Made by a program: the position numbers and the translations under genes. From Leuctra nigra (taxonomy: Eukaryota > Arthropoda > Insecta > Plecoptera > Leuctridae), in NCBI GenBank assembly GCA_934045905.1, contig OW203762.1, forward strand, positions 18,570,345-18,634,344: DNA of 64,000 nt, written 5' to 3'. The notes beneath the pieces are model-generated. The model was not told the origin of the DNA and searched no databases. It saw only the letters and a program-made list of their open reading frames with translations. Below are positions 45,121-56,245 of the stretch, piece by piece; positions within the stretch are counted from its first letter, which is position 1, and each line of letters begins with the position of its first letter.

Positions 45121-45585
45121 TCAAATCTTACATTAAATTTGCCACGGATCAAAACGCAGCTTCTTTTCCTTTGAGCGTTGTTTTCACGCCGGTTATTCAA
45201 AATCACTCTTGTTCAGAATGGTTATCTTCATTTTGGGAGAGCTTGGACATTCTCATTTGCAAATTGTCATCTCTTGTCCCTTGCTAATGTGGCAGTGGAA
45301 TTTTCCAGCAAAACAATTATTTTGATTATTCTCACAGTCGAGTAACTCCCACATTACTGAAAACTGATCATTCTCTCCAAGTCGAACAGCGAATCAATGC
45401 AATAATGATTTAGAAAAAAATGCTAATCAAAGTAAAATAAAGTTCGTTCTACTGCCACGTTTCATACACAACGGCTTGCTGTATTATTGATACGATTCAA
45501 AGCAATCAATTAATTAATATGTGTGGGAATTATAATTCACATGACGAGACAAAAATGTGCCCTGCCGCTCCCAAGACCAACCCTA
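45121..45585. other. Unassigned spacer
   Basis: AT-rich sequence with no supported feature. Confidence 0.3.
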
Positions 45586-46417
45586 GACGAGCGGGTCGCG
45601 GCAGACTTGGCTGGTCACGTGTTCCGTGCACTCGGAACGCTTCGTGTGTGTCCGTAAATCTTCGTGACTATCAGCTGCTGCGCTGTAAAGATGACGTGTA
45701 GTTTGTTCGTTCTTTTTCGCAACTCGTTCTTGTTTGCAATATTACGCAATCGCAATTTATCTAAATATTATGTAAGTACTAGTGTCCCTTGTCAGTAAAT
45801 TTACTTGATACTTAATTTCTTAATATTAAAAATGTAAAATAAATAATTTCACATTGTTTGCAATATTACGCAATCGCAATTTATCTAAATAAGTACTAGT
45901 GTCACTTGTCAGTAAATTTACTTTATAATTTATTTCGTAATAATTAAAATGTAAAATAAATAATTTCAAATGGTTTACAATATTACGCAATCACAATTAA
46001 TCAAAATAAGTACTAGTGTCACTTTTGAGTAAATTTACTTTGTAATTTATTTCTTAATATTAAATTATAATGGAAATACGATATGTTCATTTGAATTAAT
46101 TAATGTTTTTCTTGCTTTTAAAATTGATTCATTGATTACATATTAATATTTCATTGTCAACATTGATTTGAAATAATAAAGATCATTAAAAAATTGATGT
46201 AAAACAATTTTGACTTGTTCCTGTATGGTAGAAGACCATAGGTAAACTATCCTTACAAAATAGTTTGATCATTAAAGTGGGAAGACAACTGATTATCAAT
46301 TTTAAATTCTTCCCGCGGTAACTTATCATTCATGCACTCGAAGATTTACGGACACACGCGAATGGTTCCGAATGCATGGATCACGTGACCAGCCAAGTCT
46401 GCCGCGACCCGCTCGTC
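45586..46417. mobile_element. DNA transposon-like element, 85-bp TIRs and three internal tandem repeats
   Basis: GACGAGCGGGTCGCGGCAGA continues through about 85 bp ('ttggctggtcacgtg', 'gtgtgtccgtaaatcttcg') and is repeated inverted at 46335-46417. The centre holds three tandem copies of roughly 105-120 bp (from about 45735, 45857 and 45972), each with 'caatattacgcaatc' and 'agtactagtgtc'. Non-coding. Confidence 0.8.
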
Positions 46418-46686
46418 TCCCACGAAACGTGCCTGGTTTCATGCCCTAGGAACAATTAAAATGTATTTGGGGAACGCATTAGTTGGTTTGTGTAAGTAAA
46501 CTCGGACATAACTGGATATAAACTTGAACTGAATAACGTCATATTGCACGGGTAGCTGCCATGAAACGATCACCTACATATCCATCATGGCCGTCGAGCC
46601 GGCTGAGGGTATTTTGACGTCACGTGAATACTAGCTTATATTAATTCTCTCTTTCATATATTGCGGCCTGCGATAAATTGTGAGTA
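46418..46686. other. Unassigned spacer
   Basis: No feature recognised. Confidence 0.3.
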
Positions 46687-47607
46687 CTAGGAAAACGCTC
46701 TGAGTAACAAGTTGATGAGCGAGCACCGACACGCGCAACATCGCCAATCGAGCACGATCAATTCAATCAAAGATAACTAACTACACATTATTACTGATTT
46801 TCGTCGCAACTTTCCATAAACGTTCTGGAAAAATTGAATAACAGATCATTGTACCATGAATTTGATACGTCTACATCAATCTCTGTGAACAGATATTCAA
46901 AACACTTAAAAAAAGTGTTTAAGTGTAAATAAGTGCAAAGCAATAAGTCTGTAAATTCTTGTTTGATTATTGTAGGCTGGAAATATGTAAAATATGAGAT
47001 GTTACATATTGTGCTTGCTAGTCAAAACGTTGGTTCTAACATCCTTAAACACGATCCATATACATATATCCATATATTTGATACACATGTACACATCCCT
47101 TGTGTATGGTATACATCCCTTTTGAATTGCAATAATCCACACAAAGAAGAATATGTTTTTCATTAAAACTGAGAATAGTCATCTATACTCTTTGGTTGAT
47201 GCGTACTACATAAAACAATCCAAAAAGCAGTGGAATTTCCCGATCCTCAATTCTGACAGTTTAAAACATTGAAAAATGTCAATAAGTGCATAAGTTATCT
47301 AATGATTGGGCTGAAAACTTGTAAAATAAGAGAAAATGGTAGTATTAATGTCCCTGCAAAGTTTGAACTTAATCGGAGCATTTTGATTTTCGACCAATCG
47401 TGAGATATTTTAATTTTGAACCAATCAGAATTCAGCTCTCAAAAACTATACACGATTAAGTTAGAATGATATTAGTATGTGTGCAAAATTTCAGGTCGAT
47501 CGGAAAAAAATTGTGGCCTGTGCCGTCGGGCCTACTAACTAACAAACAAAAAAAACAGAGAAAGTGTCCAAAAGTGCAGAATGGAGACGCTCGCTACGCT
47601 TGCTCAA
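46687..47607 (-). mobile_element. Helitron-like non-autonomous element
   Basis: On the - strand: A|TTGAGCAAGCGTAGCGAG (47607) to CTAG|T (46687). The terminal hairpin arm is altered ('ttgttactcagagcgtttt'), so this copy is older or defective. 921 bp. Confidence 0.7.
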
Positions 47608-48263
47608 TAAAACATTAAATAAAGCTGTTTTGTTTACATTCAAAACATTTTAGTCCTGAAGAATTTATTTTACTGTTTTTTTTTGATCTACCAGTATTTG
47701 TACGCATGGCATTGTTCAAAAGTACTTGAAATTTGTGTATGTCATTCATAGCCCTGTATAATAGAAGAAAACAGGAATCAAAATGTGAAATCAAAAATCA
47801 ATATTTCGTACACTATTAATCGCGTCCAACATACAAACTTTAAGATAATATCCTTCGTAAATGTCCAACTTTTTTGGCAACTTTATTTTGTTACATCATT
47901 CAAATTATTTTTAAATTCTATTTATCAACAAATAAAACTCCGAAATACTTAAAATTCTTAACTGTTTCAGTTGCTTCTCCTTCTATTTTATTGTTCCCTT
48001 ACCCAATTATATCTAGCTACGATATTAACATGGTTATAGTTTTTTGCACTCATGCGGCAGCTTGAATGCTATTTCGTTCGGTTTGACGTCACTCTAAACC
48101 TCTGAGGCCCTCTTCGCAATTATTTTGCCATATACGGTCCGGGTTCGATCCCATGTCAAGTGAGATGATTATAATCTCACTGGTCGAGTCACAGAAATTT
48201 CCATTTTTCGTCGAATAACATCGTTAAAAGATCGTTTTAGTTTGCGATAACACATAGACGTAT
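47608..48263. other. Upstream region of secreted-protein gene
   Basis: No gene. A B-box-like 'gggttcgatccc' near 48140-48151 hints at a worn tRNA-derived SINE. Otherwise unassigned AT-rich DNA. Confidence 0.35.
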
Positions 48264-48271
48264 TATAAAAG
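48264..48271 (+). promoter_or_regulatory. TATA box of secreted-protein gene
   Basis: TATAAAAG, 46-53 bp before the ATG; the likely start site is near 48293. Confidence 0.7.
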
Positions 48272-48316
48272 ACTGACGATGAAATGTCTCAATCGTCCTC
48301 CCCGGTGATCGTCAAG

Positions 48317-48346
48317 ATGATGTACTCCAGCTTGCAAGTGATGGCG
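48317..48346 (+). CDS. Secreted-protein exon 1
   Basis: ATGATGTACTCCAGC to GTGATGGCG, then GTAAGC. Proposed because it completes a signal peptide in phase with exon 2 and follows a TATA box at the right spacing. The second ATG (48320) is an alternative start. Confidence 0.7.
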
Positions 48347-51300
48347 GTAAGCTTGATTCATATTATAGTTGATAGTTTATTCAATTTTTAAGAATCCTGG
48401 GGATAGCCTGTAGAGACTGACGGCTGCGTCAAATTTTTCCAAAATATATCCTTGGCTCATTAATTACTCTACTTTTATGCAACTTTGTGAGTTAGCTTTG
48501 ATACCCATTTCTGGGAATACTGTTGAGAAAATTTAAGAAATATCGGATATAAAAAAGTTTTATTTTTCATATTTTCATGAATTAGGTATATGAAAAATAA
48601 AACTTTTCACAATCACTGCTCTATTTTTCATTTATTTTTCATATTTTCATGAATTAGGTATATAAAAAATAATTTTTTTTCCCTTTAAATATTTGTTAAA
48701 TTTAAAAAAGGTATACCTGGTGTGAATATATTTCATGAAACACATGAAAAATACAACTTTTTCTTTTAAATATTTCTTAAATTGTCTCAATATGTTTCCC
48801 AGAAAATGGGTATCAAAGCTACCTCCCAAAGATCAATAACAGTGGAGTAAATAGTGAGGCTAGGATACGTATATGTCCGTATTAAATGTATGAATAAAAT
48901 AAATTCCTAGTCACATTCTTAGCCCGGTGTCACACAATGCGTTTATATCTCGATCTCGGCGGCGAAACCGAGGGTTTGAAATTATGAGAGTATAAACGCA
49001 CCACACAAAGTAACATCTCTCATTTGAAATGCAATCCGGTTTCGCCGCACCGGTAGAAACGCATAGTGTGTCACCGGCCTCACACAAGACTGGTGACGAA
49101 CATTTTTATTGAGCGAGCGAAGCGAGCGTCTCCTTTTGGCTCTTTTGGCACGGACCTCTGTTTTTTTTTTTTTTTTTTTTTTTTTTTTCTGTTACTGACG
49201 ATATACAGGTTAGAGTTTTTCTTCGATCGAGCTGAAATTTTGCACACATGTACGTAACATTTCTGATTGTTGCAGACCCTAATTTTTTTGAAATCCATTG
49301 ATTGGTTCAAATTTAAAAAAAATTAACTTTCGATTGGTTGTTTTGATCAAATTGAAATTTTGACAAGTCATTACCCCCAACATTGTACCCAATCAAACAA
49401 AGTTTCAGCCAAATCCTCCCATTGGTTAAAATTTAAAACCATCTTTCCTGTGTTTTTAGAAATTTAAACTATAACCGATTGAACGATCAACTTATAACTT
49501 CGCATGATGGTTGGGACCAACATTATCTGCATTTTTGACAATTTTCATACTAATCTGTGTTTAAATCCAAACGTTATTGACATTTTACGGACTATTTGCG
49601 TGTTGGCTGTCAAATTCACGGCGACTTCGACTCTTCAGTTCAAGGCAAGGTAGTTAGAGCAGAAACTTTCAAACGCAAATGAAACTGATAACGACCGTTC
49701 AACAGTCGATCTGATATTGTGTAGACACACTTATATCATATGAGTGGTCTCAGGTATATTTTTTGAAGGAGATCCTGTGATTTTTGAAAATTAACACGGA
49801 ACAGTTCAATCATAAAGGTTCAATCGATCAACTTAAAGCTTTGCATGGTTATTTGGACCAATATTTTAGGAATGTAAAATGAGATTTCTATACAAATCTG
49901 TGGCGAAATTTTAGAATTATTGGATTTTAATGACATTTTCGATAGACAGAATTTCGGTTCGAGGTGTTGCGCGTATCCGTGCTCGCTCATCAACGCGTTA
50001 CTCAGATTCATTGGTTAAAATTTAAATAAATATCTCCTTATAGGCTGAAAAATGAAAACGGTCTTCGATAATTCTGATCAAACTCATATTTTGCATGATC
50101 ATTAAGACATATTGTCTCTTATTTTACAAAATTTCATCCCAATCAGTTAAGAACGTATGAAGTTATTTACATTTTTAATATCTGTCAGTAATGAAGTATC
50201 GAAATGAATGTTTTCCAGTGCCAATTGAAAATTGATTCTGATTTGCTTTATGAACCAGGTGCTTAGATGCTATTTTAAAGTTTCGATGAAAAGCATACAC
50301 TTTTAAGTTGATATCATAATCAATTCAATATGGATGTATATGTTTTCTGTGCGTTGTGTACGCATTTCCGGTTCGAGAATTTGCACGTACCCGTGCTCGC
50401 TCAACAACGCGTTACACTGAGCGTTTTCCTAGTTGTAATATTTTACCATTGAAACCTCAGGAGGACACTCTATAATATTCCCATAAATATACCCATGTAA
50501 AAGGAGAAGCCAAATCGCCTCAAATAATTACAAATGAAATCTAATTCAGATGTGATTAAGGTCTAGTCAACACGTTAATTGAAAAAAAGTTTTAATATTA
50601 AAAGGAGGAGAAGGCAGAGGAGGAGGAGGAGGAGGAGGAGGAGGAGGAGGAGGAGGAGGAGGAGGAGGAGGAGGAGAGGGGAAGGAAGATATTATTAAAA
50701 CCGTCCAAAATCACGGGTTTCCCTGCCCTAGCTCATAAACTGCATAACCTATTGCATCCAGTTTGTCTTTTCATAGTATATTGAAGTGGTGGGGTATAGG
50801 CCATATCTCAAAATTTAAATATTTTACAGCAATGAGAATTTTCCAGCTCTAGAGACCTCGGAACATAATTGACTGACATCCTAAACATTTGCACCAATGT
50901 AACATGAATACATCTTTCTGGATGAAACAAATTTGACAAATATTTCAAAATAAGCCTAAAATTATCAATAACAATTGAAGTATTTTTATCAATTTATCTG
51001 TAATCTTATAAAAAGTTGGTTCCATGACCATCCAAAATTTTAAATTGTTCGGACAAACCATTCGATTAACTTCTCAACCAATCAAAGGATATTGTATAAA
51101 AACTATGCGCGTGACACTGGTCATTACACTTGGCATTTATTAGTGTGTTTGCAACATTTCAGATCGAATGGTTGATTGGTGAGAGCTGTGGGCAGTTTAT
51201 TCAAAAAGAGTGCAATTGGGACGCTCACTTAACCATGTACTTGAACTTGATTCTACTCTACAGGTTGGCCTTCTGATGAGTTGCGTCATGGCACGTCCAC

Positions 51301-51998
51301 AAGTCGGAGGACTCGACGGCGTCTCCCATAACGGCGTCCTTGCCTCAACCATTGGCACCGTATTCTCATCCTCTGGCTCCGAAATCTTATCCTCTGGCGC
51401 CCATTCCTCATCCTCTGGCTCCGAAATCTTATCCTCTGGCTCCCATTCCTCATCCTCTGGCACCCAAGTAATCTCCCACAACGCTCAAGGAACTACACAC
51501 GGTGCTGTAGGTCAATCTTATGGCGGCCAGGGCACGTCCCAAAACGTACAAGGTTCATCATTCGGGCAGACCTATAGCGGTCAAGGAACGTCCTATGTCG
51601 GCCAAGGACCTTCCTATGTCGGCCAAGGACCTTTCTATGTCGGCCAAGGACCTTCCTATGGGGTCACGAACCCCCCAACACTACTGGTGTATGAGGAGCA
51701 TCATCACAAGAAGAAGCACGGTAGCTCGGAGTCAAGCTCCGACGAGAGTGGCTCCGACGAACACAAAGGTAAACACAAGACAAGGCTGCAAGTAGTACAT
51801 CAGCAGCCAATCTACCAGCAGCCAATCTATCAGCAAGGACTTCAGCAGCAAGGATATCAGCAGCAAGGACTTCAACAGCAAGGATATCAGCAGCAAGGAC
51901 TTCAGCAGCCAAACTATCAGCAACAAGGAAGTCAGCAGCCGAACTATCAGCAACAAGGAAGTCAGCAGCCGAACTATCAGCAAAGGCTAGGACCATGA
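48317..51998 (+). CDS. Secreted low-complexity Ser/Gly/Gln-rich protein, two exons
   Basis: Exons 48317-48346 and 51264-51998 join in phase 0 (GCG|GTAAGC ... 'tctactctacag'|GTTGGC) to give 254 aa. Residues 1-20 form a signal peptide (MMYSSLQVMA from exon 1, VGLLMSCVMA from exon 2), cleaved before RPQ. The rest is repetitive: Ser-rich SSSGSEILSSG repeats, GQG(P/T)SYV repeats, a His/Lys/Ser/Asp/Glu patch (EEHHHKKKHGSSESSSDE), then a Gln-rich tail of QQQGYQQQGLQQ and QQPNYQQQGSQQ units. This pattern suits an extracellular structural, adhesive or salivary polymer; no named family was recognised. The split signal peptide and TATA box resemble the cuticle gene in this window. No clear AATAAA lies near the stop; the first is at 52343 inside a transposon. 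Confidence 0.8.
48923..49079. mobile_element. MITE in secreted-protein intron
   Basis: GCCCGGTGTCACACAATGCG at 48923 recurs inverted ('gaaacgcatagtgtgtcacc') ending at about 49079. About 157 bp, non-coding. Confidence 0.75.
49109..50432 (+). mobile_element. Chimeric Helitron-like element in secreted-protein intron
   Basis: Begins A|TTGAGCGAGCGAAGCGAG (49109) and ends with hairpin and TTTTCCTAG at 50432, then T. At 1324 bp it is longer than its relatives because a first 3' end is interrupted at about 50001 ('caacgcgttactcagattc') and runs into the middle of a second copy. Confidence 0.75.
50605..50675. repeat. (AGG)n microsatellite in secreted-protein intron
   Basis: A long, nearly pure AGG run on the transcribed strand, purine-only for about 80 bp. 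Confidence 0.9.
51000..51232 (-). mobile_element. Truncated Helitron-like fragment upstream of exon 2
   Basis: Contains 'aaccaatcaaaggatattgt', 'gcaacatttcagatcgaatg' and a worn 'gggacgctcac' 5' end near 51219-51229. It ends about 30 bp before the exon 2 acceptor. Confidence 0.6.
51264..51998 (+). CDS. Secreted-protein exon 2
   Basis: Open from the acceptor at 51263 to TGA at 51998 (244 codons), containing the second half of the signal peptide and all repeats. In-frame purine/pyrimidine bias and repeat units in multiples of three support coding. Confidence 0.85.
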   Translation, partial: VGLLMSCVMARPQVGGLDGVSHNGVLASTIGTVFSSSGSEILSSGAHSSSSGSEILSSGSHSSSSGTQVISHNAQGTTHGAVGQSYGGQGTSQNVQGSSFGQTYSGQGTSYVGQGPSYVGQGPFYVGQGPSYGVTNPPTLLVYEEHHHKKKHGSSESSSDESGSDEHKGKHKTRLQVVHQQPIYQQPIYQQGLQQQGYQQQGLQQQGYQQQGLQQPNYQQQGSQQPNYQQQGSQQPNYQQRLGP

Positions 51999-52180
51999 AA
52001 TTGAGTTGCTTTCAACATAGACATATGTTGTACTTCTTTGCTAAACGTGCAAAAAGAATAGAAAATGTCATCTTTTCTTTCCTACATTCATTTTTTCAAT
52101 TGTTGATTTTTATAAACCATAGTAAGCAAAACGATAATTATAATATTTACATTTTCTGATTTGAATGAATCAATTTATTT

Positions 52181-52950
52181 CAGGGACCCGAACCGGAACC
52201 GGAACCGGAACCTAGAACCGGTATGAACCTTTATAATTTTGGAACCAGAACCGGAACCGGAACCGTTATACTTTTTTCTTAAGAACCGGAACCGGAACCC
52301 GAACCTTTATAATCAATTGGGTTCTTAAAGGTTCCTTCTTTAAATAAAAGAAACATATACGATTTAATTTTTTAACTTTTGGATTTTAATATTATGATAT
52401 TTTCAAAGAATATTTTTCGCAAAGTTGTAAAAAAAATATTTTTTGTTAACATTTCTATTAGTATTTTTTGTAGACTTTTAATTCTTGAAAATCCTTCATT
52501 TTTTAATGGTGCTCGAGTTTTCAATTTTTTTGCGATGAGAACTGCTTTGCTGACAATTATGAATATGATAGCTCTGGCAAAATTAATGTTTACGCCGTCT
52601 TATGGAGAAAATTGCCGCCATTGTCTCTTCTGACTCTGAGATTTAGTCTGCGTACCATCCTGTGACTTCTGTACTCATATTATAGACACTAGTGCTTCAT
52701 TCATAAGACAAAATCCAAATTCAAAAATTCCATTAAATTTGACATAATACTGAAGTGTTATAATCTAGTTGGATTTAAAATTTGAGAACCGGAACCGGAA
52801 CCCGGAACCTTTATGCAGGAACCGGAACCGGAACCGAACCTTTAAGATTATTTGTTTAAGAACCGGAACCGGAACCCGAACCTCTATAAAGTAAAATTGT
52901 GGAACCGGAACCGGAACCGGAACCTTTATTAATAAAGGTTTGGGTCCCTG
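52181..52950. mobile_element. hAT-type MITE with internal GGAACC hexamer clusters
   Basis: Ends CAGGGACCC(G/A)AACC are inverted and flanked by a perfect 8-bp duplication ATTTATTT (52173-52180 and 52951-52958), the hAT signature. Two clusters of 'ggaacc'/'ccggaa' repeats, each roughly 140 bp, sit just inside the ends (52186-52331 and 52787-52935). The AT-rich middle carries no convincing transposase. It lies 183 bp after the secreted-protein stop codon. Confidence 0.88.
52343..52348 (+). terminator. Possible poly(A) signal of secreted-protein gene
   Basis: The first AATAAA downstream of the stop codon, 345 nt away and inside the hAT-type element. Tentative. Confidence 0.3.
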
Positions 52951-52958
52951 ATTTATTT

Positions 52959-54000
52959 GTTACTTGTTGTGCAAATACTAAATCCTTACCAAAGCACATT
53001 TTGTTCCCCCTGTATAAAGATGAAATTAATACCGATAGAGAAGAAATTGCATTTGGAACAAATAAAATATAAAATATTTACGTGTACTTAAAAGCATTTC
53101 TTGGGAAAAAAAAGTACATACTATTCCTAATAAAAATGGCCCCTAAAACTTGTAGCAAGCCATTATATTTTTCTCCAGTCATTTTCTTCCGCCTTCTTTG
53201 CTTAAATTTCGACTGATATTGACCACTCTTATTTGTGCTGGAGATAACTCACATTCTACTTAAAACTGATATTTGCGTCATTGTTACTACTTTCTACTTC
53301 TTGACTTCTCAGCAACTCTTATAAGGCATTTATTTACAGACAATTAATATTAAACAGTAGAATTCCACCCATGATACACAATTATTTCTTATTATAATTT
53401 TAAACCTACCTATTTAGGTACCTATTTAAAGTTTAAACAGTGTTCTGTGCTGGAAAGTGTTTTTTTAAATAAAATAGGGAAATGATAAATGTCAAAGAGC
53501 AACAACACCTCCATAAAGAACACAAATATTTATTCGGTAAAATAGCTTGTGCATTTGTCGCTCAAACAGTGCTAGACATACATGTGATTAAGTGTTAGTG
53601 GACGACGAGTCTCTTGACGGCGCAACTTATTTAGACCCATGCTGTAAATCAGGAGCGCAAGAAGAGGTTGGGGGGGGGAATCAACCCAACCCAAGTCAAC
53701 CCATTTGACTTATGTGTCAGACGTATTAAAATATTAATTCATTCCAGAAATTGAAAATTTGTCGGGAGATCTCTCTGCACAGAACCCCCCCCCCCCCCCC
53801 CCCCCCTCTCCGCCATTGTAAGCAATCGCATTTTCACCCCATTGTTACTTCCAATATTACTTCTCCTTCTCCCTTTACAATCTGCTGTAAATGTTACACA
53901 TCATCTTGGTTTCTTTCAAATGGATTAGACATAATTAATTCCATGTATAAACTAGTGTAATCCGTTATCCTGTCGAGCCTCTAACCAACAAATCATCGCC
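52959..54000. other. Unassigned region with poly-C tract
   Basis: No gene supported. Poly-C run at about 53785-53806 and G-run near 53670-53678. Confidence 0.4.
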
Positions 54001-55865
54001 ACCAACAGGCACGGCACTCAGCAAGGGTTGAACATCATTTGAAACTGGTGCTAAATCCGTGCATCATCGATCCAGTCGGAAGCTGGAGCCATCTCGCGTC
54101 GCCTCTCCACAACATTCTCTCGCACACATCACACATCACATTCGGTAAAACACATCATATCTCAGTAGTTATCATTACCAAACCATCACACATCATTCCC
54201 CTGCATGTTGTTCTCAGTCTGTCATCCAGTTTACTGTCTCCAGTATGTCGCCTTAAACACGTGCCTATTCCCAGAGGACAACGCGCAATCGAGCGTAGTT
54301 ACGCTGACAACGCTGTTGCACGCCATTAGGTTTATTCGATATTGATTGCTGGGATTTTCAGAGCGATAATGTGCTTGTCTGGCGTGGAACCAAGTGTCAC
54401 TGACAACCTCATGTTGAGTGATATTCCGTGGTGGTGATGTGCGTCGTGGTCGCGTGTTGTGTGGCTAGTGCGCAGACGCAACCCGCGCTACACGGATGCT
54501 GGATGGGTGGCCGAGATTAAAGGGGCAACGTGGGATACATTGAGGCGGCTGGACCATGGTGATAAGGTGAATATTCTACGGACGTGGGTTTTGACAGTTT
54601 ATGATTGTTGGTGGTTTTGTTGATGTTTGTTATTTAGATTTGTAGGGACTTTGCTAATAGAGTATAATTGTCGAGATCAATAGCAAATGAGAATGAAAAT
54701 TCATCCGGTCTATTTTACAAGAAAATTATTTTGTAAATTGTATTTCTTCTATTTCAAATTTCAATCAATGAAAGAATATTTTTTATTAACAAAGTTGTTT
54801 GTTATTAAACAAAGTTTGATAACAAAAATAATGAAAAAGCTTAGATGCTAAACCTGCTGTCTCCAAATAAATCAATTTTGAGTTAGTAATGGAATTTTAA
54901 ATTATTTGTATTGCTTTTCATCTGATAAATTTAAACGTAAGGCAAAACGTGTTTGTGCAACAAAAGAACGTGCAAAATCTCCTATCTCATAAACTTAGGT
55001 GTAACAAGAAAACATAATCATATGGATCAAAACATAAATCAATATCATTTGGATATGAAAACATAATTCAGCAAATAAAACATAAGTCACTCACAACACA
55101 GCAAACTGTAGACATAATCGCCATTTTAATTGTGGAGCAAACGAATTATACTTCTACATATTGTTTATATTAATTGAAGAAGAAAACATTTGAAAATGTT
55201 TCAAATTTGAAGGCAATAAGATTTTTAATATAATATATTTTTCAATATTGCTTAGATAAATCGGGAGTTCATTAAATTAATGTGGAATTATGTACTGAAG
55301 TTGACGCTGGCCATCGCGGAATTTTGTAAACGTCCTTAGCACTAATACCTATGTGTAACCGCGATCTCCATAATTTTGAAAGTATCAAAAAAAAATTATC
55401 AAGAGTTTAAATTCAAAAAATAATGTTGTCATTCCAAATTTTACAAATGTATTATCTGTGTATTTACTTTAAGCCTGCAATGCATGACGTTTCCTAACCT
55501 AAAACTAAATGGCTGTGCTTATTGGCAGTTGCCATGGTAATTACCGCCAACCCTATCGGATATTGGACCACAACACCAGCCGCACCAACATTATCATCTT
55601 GTGTTACACTTTGCCTTCAGCACGATACTTAGCATGACATTGGATCATGAAACGGGGTAGTAAGATGAAAGTAGTTCAAGTGGAGATGTATAATTGAAAC
55701 CATCACATAATATATCTCAAGAAGTGGATAACACGAGAACAATTTTACAAATACTTTTTTTATGAAATATCCACTATTGTCCTGGCGAAGCATTTTTTCT
55801 GTGATAAGACGTCAAATTTAACAATAAATTGATTTAGGCTTTTCTGAGGATAGATGACAGATTCT
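54001..55865. other. Unassigned region
   Basis: No exon could be confirmed. A GC-richer patch at about 54450-54570, ending 'ggtgataag|gtgaat', could be a 5' non-coding exon, but nothing downstream supports it. Confidence 0.3.
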
Positions 55866-55869
55866 TTGA

Positions 55870-55960
55870 TACTCTATAGGGAGAGTCGTTGGGGCTCGAA
55901 CCCGAGATCTCCCAAGAGCGAGTTCGTACGCTACTGACCACAGCTTCTGTTCCAGACATT
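55870..55960 (-). mobile_element. tRNA-derived SINE head
   Basis: On the - strand: A-box-like TGGTCAGTAGCG, B box GGTTCGAGCCC and tRNA-like spacing. It directly precedes the repeat at 56012-56245 on the map. Confidence 0.55.
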
Positions 55961-56011
55961 AATTTCCTTCAGTTGACATATTGTATGCATAGCTTGCACG
56001 ATCTTCTTTTG

Positions 56012-56245
56012 TTTTATATCAGCAATGCAAAATTATTACATTTTCCACCTGAGGACGGACATTTTGTTGGCACGATGACGGGTAAGATTTATAACTTTAT
56101 TGAGGTAATTCGATGTATTTTGGTAATGTGAGTGATTCCTCTTCGTACTAAAGACATCTCCGGAGCTTATACAATTTCCCAGGTACCCTTAACTATAAAA
56201 AAAGTAAGAGAATCACATCTATTCTGCATGCCATCAAGATGGTGG
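56012..56245. repeat. Interspersed repeat, copy 2 (first copy at 11974-12225)
   Basis: Near-identical to 11974-12225 over most of its length with small indels. See copy 1. Confidence 0.8.

Noticed and set aside
51197..51996. Antisense ORFs opposite the secreted-protein exon
   Set aside because: Shadows of the repetitive triplet-biased exon on the + strand, which has splice sites and a signal peptide.
52379..52633. hAT transposase remnant in the centre of the MITE
   Set aside because: Neither strand shows the conserved hAT C-terminal motifs; the 84-codon ORF is hydrophobic, AT-driven sequence.
54450..54570. First exon of another gene
   Set aside because: GC-rich with a possible donor, but no downstream exon or start-codon context supports it.
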